From positions 1 through 9,226 of the forward strand of contig JAICKT010000170.1 of assembly GCA_025927795.1 (NCBI GenBank): a stretch of 9,226 nt of DNA. Reading direction: 5' to 3'. The position numbers and the translations under genes are program-made. This DNA comes from Parafilimonas sp. (GTDB lineage Bacteria; Bacteroidota; Bacteroidia; Chitinophagales; Chitinophagaceae). This document shows, piece after piece, positions 5,336 to 9,226 of the stretch (the first letter of the stretch is position 1; each line of letters begins with the position of its first letter). Under the pieces are notes generated by a model that was not told where the DNA came from, searched no databases, and worked only from the letters and a program-made list of their open reading frames with translations.

Positions 5336-8300
5336 TTGCTAAAAACAATTCTTAAAATATTTGCCGGTTTAGTTTTGGGCGTTGGAGCGTGGATGCTGGC
5401 TTGGCCAAACATACTTCTGCTGCTAATACTTTATGGATTGATAGTTTTTTTGCTGTTATGGCCAAAAATATTTCTTCGTTTTTTTATTGGAATTGTAGCA
5501 CTTGTGCTGCTGGTTTGGCTGCTCATTCAAACAAGCCCGGTGCAAAATTATATTGCAGATAAAGTTGCAACTAAATTATCTAAAGATTTAAATACAACTG
5601 TACGAATAGGCAGTGTTGATTTGTCTTTGTTCGATAAGATGGATTTAAATAATACACTTATTCTTGATCAGCGTAAAGACACACTTTTAAAAGCAGGTTC
5701 TTTAAAACTGCGCATAACAGACTGGTTTTTTCTGAAGCAAAATATTGAACTAAAATATATCGGTCTCGAAGATGCTGTTATTAATCAGCAACGCACTGAC
5801 TCTGTCTGGAACTATCAATTCCTGATTGATCATTTTACAAAGCCGCAGAAATCAAGAAAGCACAGCAAAAAAATCATACTTAAAATACAAAAGATAGATT
5901 TTAAAAATGTTGTGTATAATAAATATGATGGCTGGTATGGGCAGCATACCGTTTTAAAAACAGGCAGCTTTTTATTAGATGCAGATAATATTGACATTAC
6001 CAAAAACCTGATCCTTATCAACAGCATTGATATGGATAAAACATATTACACCATTGAAAAATTTACCGGCAAAAAACCTGTAGTAAAACAAACGCAAAGA
6101 GATTCGGGATTGTATCTAAATCCTTCAAATATCTTACTTGAAGTTGCTTCTTTAAAATTAAAAGATTGCATGTTTGCAACCGGTACTAAGGGTGAAATTC
6201 CGCGCAACAATATTTTTGACGGCAAGCATATTGAAGTTTCGAAAATTAATGGCACTATAAATGATTTCAGCTTTATAAAAGACACGATAAAAGCTAATAT
6301 TAATTTAAACGCAACGGAAAGATGCGGGCTTAAAATAAAAAAACTGCAAACAGCATTCAGGCTCACACCGCAAATAATGGAGTTCTCAAAATTGCTGCTT
6401 CGAACAAATAATAGCTCGCTGAATAATTATTATGCAATGCAGTATAAAGATTTAAATGCTGACATGCTTAATTACACTACCAATGTTGTTATGAAAGCTG
6501 TTTTGCACAACAGTTCTGTGTTTACTGATGACGTTGCTTATTTCGCGCCCGGCTTAAGTAAATGGAATGAAAAATTTTTAGTAAATGGAAATTTTTCAGG
6601 AACCGTTTCAGATTTCAATATAAAAAATCTTTTTGTACGCAGCAGCAATAACACATTTCTTTCAGGTGATCTTGCTGTAAGAGGTTTGCCTGATGTGAAC
6701 AAAGCAGGCATAACTTTAAAACAGGCAAACGTTCAAACAAACAGCCGCGAAATTTCGTTTATCGTTCCAAAAATGTCAACTATAAAATCTCCTGATTTAG
6801 CGGCATTGGGCAATGTGCATTTTGTAGGAAATTTCAGGGGAACGCTGCATAATATAAATGCCAAAGGGGCTTTGTCAAGTGCATTGGGTGGTATGTCTGC
6901 AGACCTTGTGCTTTCTTTTCCTTCAAAGGCGCAACCTACGTATAAAGGCAGTGTAGAAACACAGCAATTTAATCTTGGTAAATTTTTATTGGCGCCGAAT
7001 TTAGGCAACGTAAGTTTTAAAGGAGATATTGAAGGCACTAGTTTTCAGCTTGATAAGATTTCAACCAAAATAAATGGGAAATTTAATTCTTTAACGTTTA
7101 AGGATTATACATATTCAAACCTTACGTTTAACGGAGAAATAAAAAAGAAAAATTTTAAAGGCGATTTTAAATCAGAAGATCCAAATTTTATTTTCACCAG
7201 TAATATTATTATTGATTTGAATGGTGAAGCACCTTCATTTAATGTATTGGGCGATTTGGTTACAGCTAATTTACAGTCACTAAAATTTTCGAAAGATAGT
7301 GTTGCTGTTACAGGTTTATTTGACCTTGATTTTAGCGGACATAATATTGATGATTTTTTAGGTTATGCAAAAATTCTTAATGCAAGCGTTATACATAATA
7401 ATCAACGGTTAGATTTTGATTCACTCACTTTAAGCACGTCGCTTGATTCATTAAATCATAAAAAATTAACGCTTGAAAGTAATGAGTTTGTTGTGTCAGT
7501 TGACGGGCAATATAATATTCTGAAGTTACCGCAAAGCTTTCAATCGTTTTTAAATCATTATTATCCTTCATACATAAATCCGCCAAAAACAGAATTAAGC
7601 AATCAGAATTTTGTTGCTACTATTTCAACGGGAGATTTTAATAAATATGCAAAGCTTATTGATTCTAATTTATCAGGCTTCAACAATGCTTTTCTTTCAG
7701 GAAAGATTAGCACGCTTAATGGAAATAAATTTAATCTTGATATAAGTATTCCGTCTGCAAAATATAAACGCGATTCAATTGCAGAAGCAAAGTTTACAGG
7801 TATTGGTGATAATGATAGTTTATTACTTGAAGGCAATATTGGCAGAATTTATTTGAGTGACAGCATGTATTTTCCAAATACAAAAATTTCTGTGCAATCT
7901 GCTAATGATTTTTCACATATAAAAATCTCAACACGTGCAAATGCAACTTTAAACGATGCAGAATTAGATGCCGACTTGCATACAATGACGGATGGTTTGA
8001 AAATTAATTTTCATCCTTCCAGTTTTGTGCTGAATGATAAAAAATGGAATCTTGAAAACCAGGGCGAAGTTGTGATAGCCAAACATTCAGCATCTGCAAA
8101 AAATATGAAATTTACACAGGGTTTCCAGGAAATTTCTATTGAAAGTGTAAACGATACCGGCAGCACATCTAATACACTCGCAGTGCGTTTAAAAGATGTT
8201 GATTTCGGAGATATTATTCCATTGGTTGTTGCAAAACCATTAATGGAAGGCATTGCAAATGGCGATATTTATTTGCGCGATATTTATACACAGTTTCATG

Positions 8301-9226
8301 CAGATGCAACATTAAAGCTCACACAATTCAGGTTAAACAACGATTCAATTGGCGTAGTAAATGTTGGCGCAAAATATAATGCAAACGATGGCAGAATTAC
8401 ATACAACGTAAAAGCAGATGACGAAAACTTTGTGATGAATGCAGATGGCAGTTATAGCACAAAAGATTCAACTGGCAATCCTTTGCAAACAAACATTGCT
8501 CTCGACCATGCAAAAGTTGGAATATTAAATTCATTTTTAGGAACTCTGTTTGATGATATAACAGGTTTTGCAACCGGCAATCTTGTTATCCATGGCGATT
8601 TGAAAAATATGCATTTGACAGGGAAGGCGCATCTTGATAGCGGCGCACTTACTGTAAAATTTACAAAGGTGCGTTATACAATTCCTTCTGCAGATTTTGT
8701 TTTAACTGATGATGGAATATATCTCGGCAACTTCAATATAAAAGATAAATATGGCAATACCGGCAATGTAAAAGGTGTATTGTATGAAACTGCTTTTAAG
8801 AATAACAGGTATGACCTTGATATGTCAACAAATAAATTATTATTGTTTGATACAAAAGCAAAAGACAATGATCATTTTTATGGTGATGTAATTGGAAAAG
8901 CGACTTTAAGTTTAAAGGGTCCGCAGGAAAATCTGCAAATGAATATTACCGGTGAAGCCGTAGAAACTTCACACATATATATACCCACAGATAACAGTAA
9001 AAAAAGTGCTGACGCGGATTACATTTTCTTTAAACAATATGGTACGCAGCCGCAGCCTGATGTGCTTGCGAACACTACAAACCTCAATATAAATCTTGAT
9101 CTTATTGCAAACAATAAAGCAATCGTTTCAGTAATACTTGATGAACTTACCGGCGATATTATTGAAGCAACCGGTAATGGAAGATTGCTGATAAAAATTC
9201 CTGCAAAAGGCGATGTAACAATGAAC
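5336..9226 (+). CDS. tamB: TamB/AsmA-like translocation and assembly module protein, 3' end cut
   Basis: A single open frame of 1297 codons running off the right edge; Bacteroidota TamB proteins are commonly about 1450-1700 residues, so the C-terminal few hundred residues (most of the conserved DUF490/TamB domain) are missing. The N-terminus has three hydrophobic segments (about 5-22, 26-42, 46-65), then LIQTSPVQNYIADKV, the usual anchor-exit sequence of this family, and IGSVDLSLFDKMDL/DQRKDTLL (91-118), the characteristic first repeat. The rest alternates short beta strands with D/N-rich turns, as in the long beta-taco groove of TamB/AsmA proteins. DELTGDIIEATGNGRLLI near the end matches the start of the conserved C-terminal region. 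Such proteins span the periplasm from the inner membrane and help lipid transport or outer-membrane protein assembly with an Omp85 partner (TamA, or lipidated TamL in Bacteroidota); no partner is in the window. Start: in-frame stop at 5324-5326, then TTG at 5336; the first in-frame ATG is at 5393. Confidence 0.9.
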   Translation, partial: MLKTILKIFAGLVLGVGAWMLAWPNILLLLILYGLIVFLLLWPKIFLRFFIGIVALVLLVWLLIQTSPVQNYIADKVATKLSKDLNTTVRIGSVDLSLFDKMDLNNTLILDQRKDTLLKAGSLKLRITDWFFLKQNIELKYIGLEDAVINQQRTDSVWNYQFLIDHFTKPQKSRKHSKKIILKIQKIDFKNVVYNKYDGWYGQHTVLKTGSFLLDADNIDITKNLILINSIDMDKTYYTIEKFTGKKPVVKQTQRDSGLYLNPSNILLEVASLKLKDCMFATGTKGEIPRNNIFDGKHIEVSKINGTINDFSFIKDTIKANINLNATERCGLKIKKLQTAFRLTPQIMEFSKLLLRTNNSSLNNYYAMQYKDLNADMLNYTTNVVMKAVLHNSSVFTDDVAYFAPGLSKWNEKFLVNGNFSGTVSDFNIKNLFVRSSNNTFLSGDLAVRGLPDVNKAGITLKQANVQTNSREISFIVPKMSTIKSPDLAALGNVHFVGNFRGTLHNINAKGALSSALGGMSADLVLSFPSKAQPTYKGSVETQQFNLGKFLLAPNLGNVSFKGDIEGTSFQLDKISTKINGKFNSLTFKDYTYSNLTFNGEIKKKNFKGDFKSEDPNFIFTSNIIIDLNGEAPSFNVLGDLVTANLQSLKFSKDSVAVTGLFDLDFSGHNIDDFLGYAKILNASVIHNNQRLDFDSLTLSTSLDSLNHKKLTLESNEFVVSVDGQYNILKLPQSFQSFLNHYYPSYINPPKTELSNQNFVATISTGDFNKYAKLIDSNLSGFNNAFLSGKISTLNGNKFNLDISIPSAKYKRDSIAEAKFTGIGDNDSLLLEGNIGRIYLSDSMYFPNTKISVQSANDFSHIKISTRANATLNDAELDADLHTMTDGLKINFHPSSFVLNDKKWNLENQGEVVIAKHSASAKNMKFTQGFQEISIESVNDTGSTSNTLAVRLKDVDFGDIIPLVVAKPLMEGIANGDIYLRDIYTQFHADATLKLTQFRLNNDSIGVVNVGAKYNANDGRITYNVKADDENFVMNADGSYSTKDSTGNPLQTNIALDHAKVGILNSFLGTLFDDITGFATGNLVIHGDLKNMHLTGKAHLDSGALTVKFTKVRYTIPSADFVLTDDGIYLGNFNIKDKYGNTGNVKGVLYETAFKNNRYDLDMSTNKLLLFDTKAKDNDHFYGDVIGKATLSLKGPQENLQMNITGEAVETSHIYIPTDNSKKSADADYIFFKQYGTQPQPDVLANTTNLNINLDLIANNKAIVSVILDELTGDIIEATGNGRLLIKIPAKGDVTMN

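Noticed and set aside
5830..8868. Several minus-strand frames of 60-110 codons across the tamB-like gene.
   Set aside because: They are antisense shadows of a single 1297-codon plus-strand frame with family-typical sequence; none resembles a known protein.

Overview
The window looks like a chromosomal piece from a member of the Bacteroidota, probably close to Chitinophagaceae. The evidence is the AT-rich base composition, the near absence of Shine-Dalgarno sequences, TAnnTTTG-like promoter elements, a Bacteroidota-type TamB protein and trp proteins of Bacteroidota style. The genus assignment is inference only. No tRNA, rRNA, CRISPR array, insertion sequence or phage gene was seen.

Left half, minus strand (about 1-3975): the first part of a tryptophan operon, read from right to left as leader/attenuator, trpE, trpG, trpD, trpC. 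TrpE and TrpG together form anthranilate synthase (chorismate plus glutamine to anthranilate). TrpD adds the phosphoribosyl group, and TrpC (cut by the left edge) closes the indole ring. trpF, trpB and trpA are not visible and may lie beyond position 1. Upstream of trpE is an unlisted small gene for a 20-residue leader peptide with three consecutive Trp codons. It is followed by an 11-bp terminator hairpin with a U tract, and by an alternative antiterminator pairing. This is a complete ribosome-mediated trp attenuator in a compact form, and is the most notable item in the window.

Middle (3975-4115): an AT-rich divergent intergenic region. Then, on the plus strand, a 370-residue multi-pass membrane protein (4116-5228) related to the catalytic part of heparan-alpha-glucosaminide N-acetyltransferase (the DUF1624/DUF5009, NagX-like group). 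Its substrate is unknown.

Right (5336 to the edge): a very large open gene for a TamB/AsmA-like envelope protein. 1297 codons are present in one uninterrupted frame and the C-terminus is missing. It appears to start at TTG and carries three hydrophobic segments at the N-terminus instead of the usual single anchor.

Two in-frame sequence oddities sit inside trp genes: a six-unit heptanucleotide tandem repeat in trpG, and a polar insertion in trpE resembling a degenerate dispersed palindromic repeat. No wholly new multi-gene system is evident. The attenuator, the intragenic repeats and the unusual TamB N-terminus are the items worth checking.
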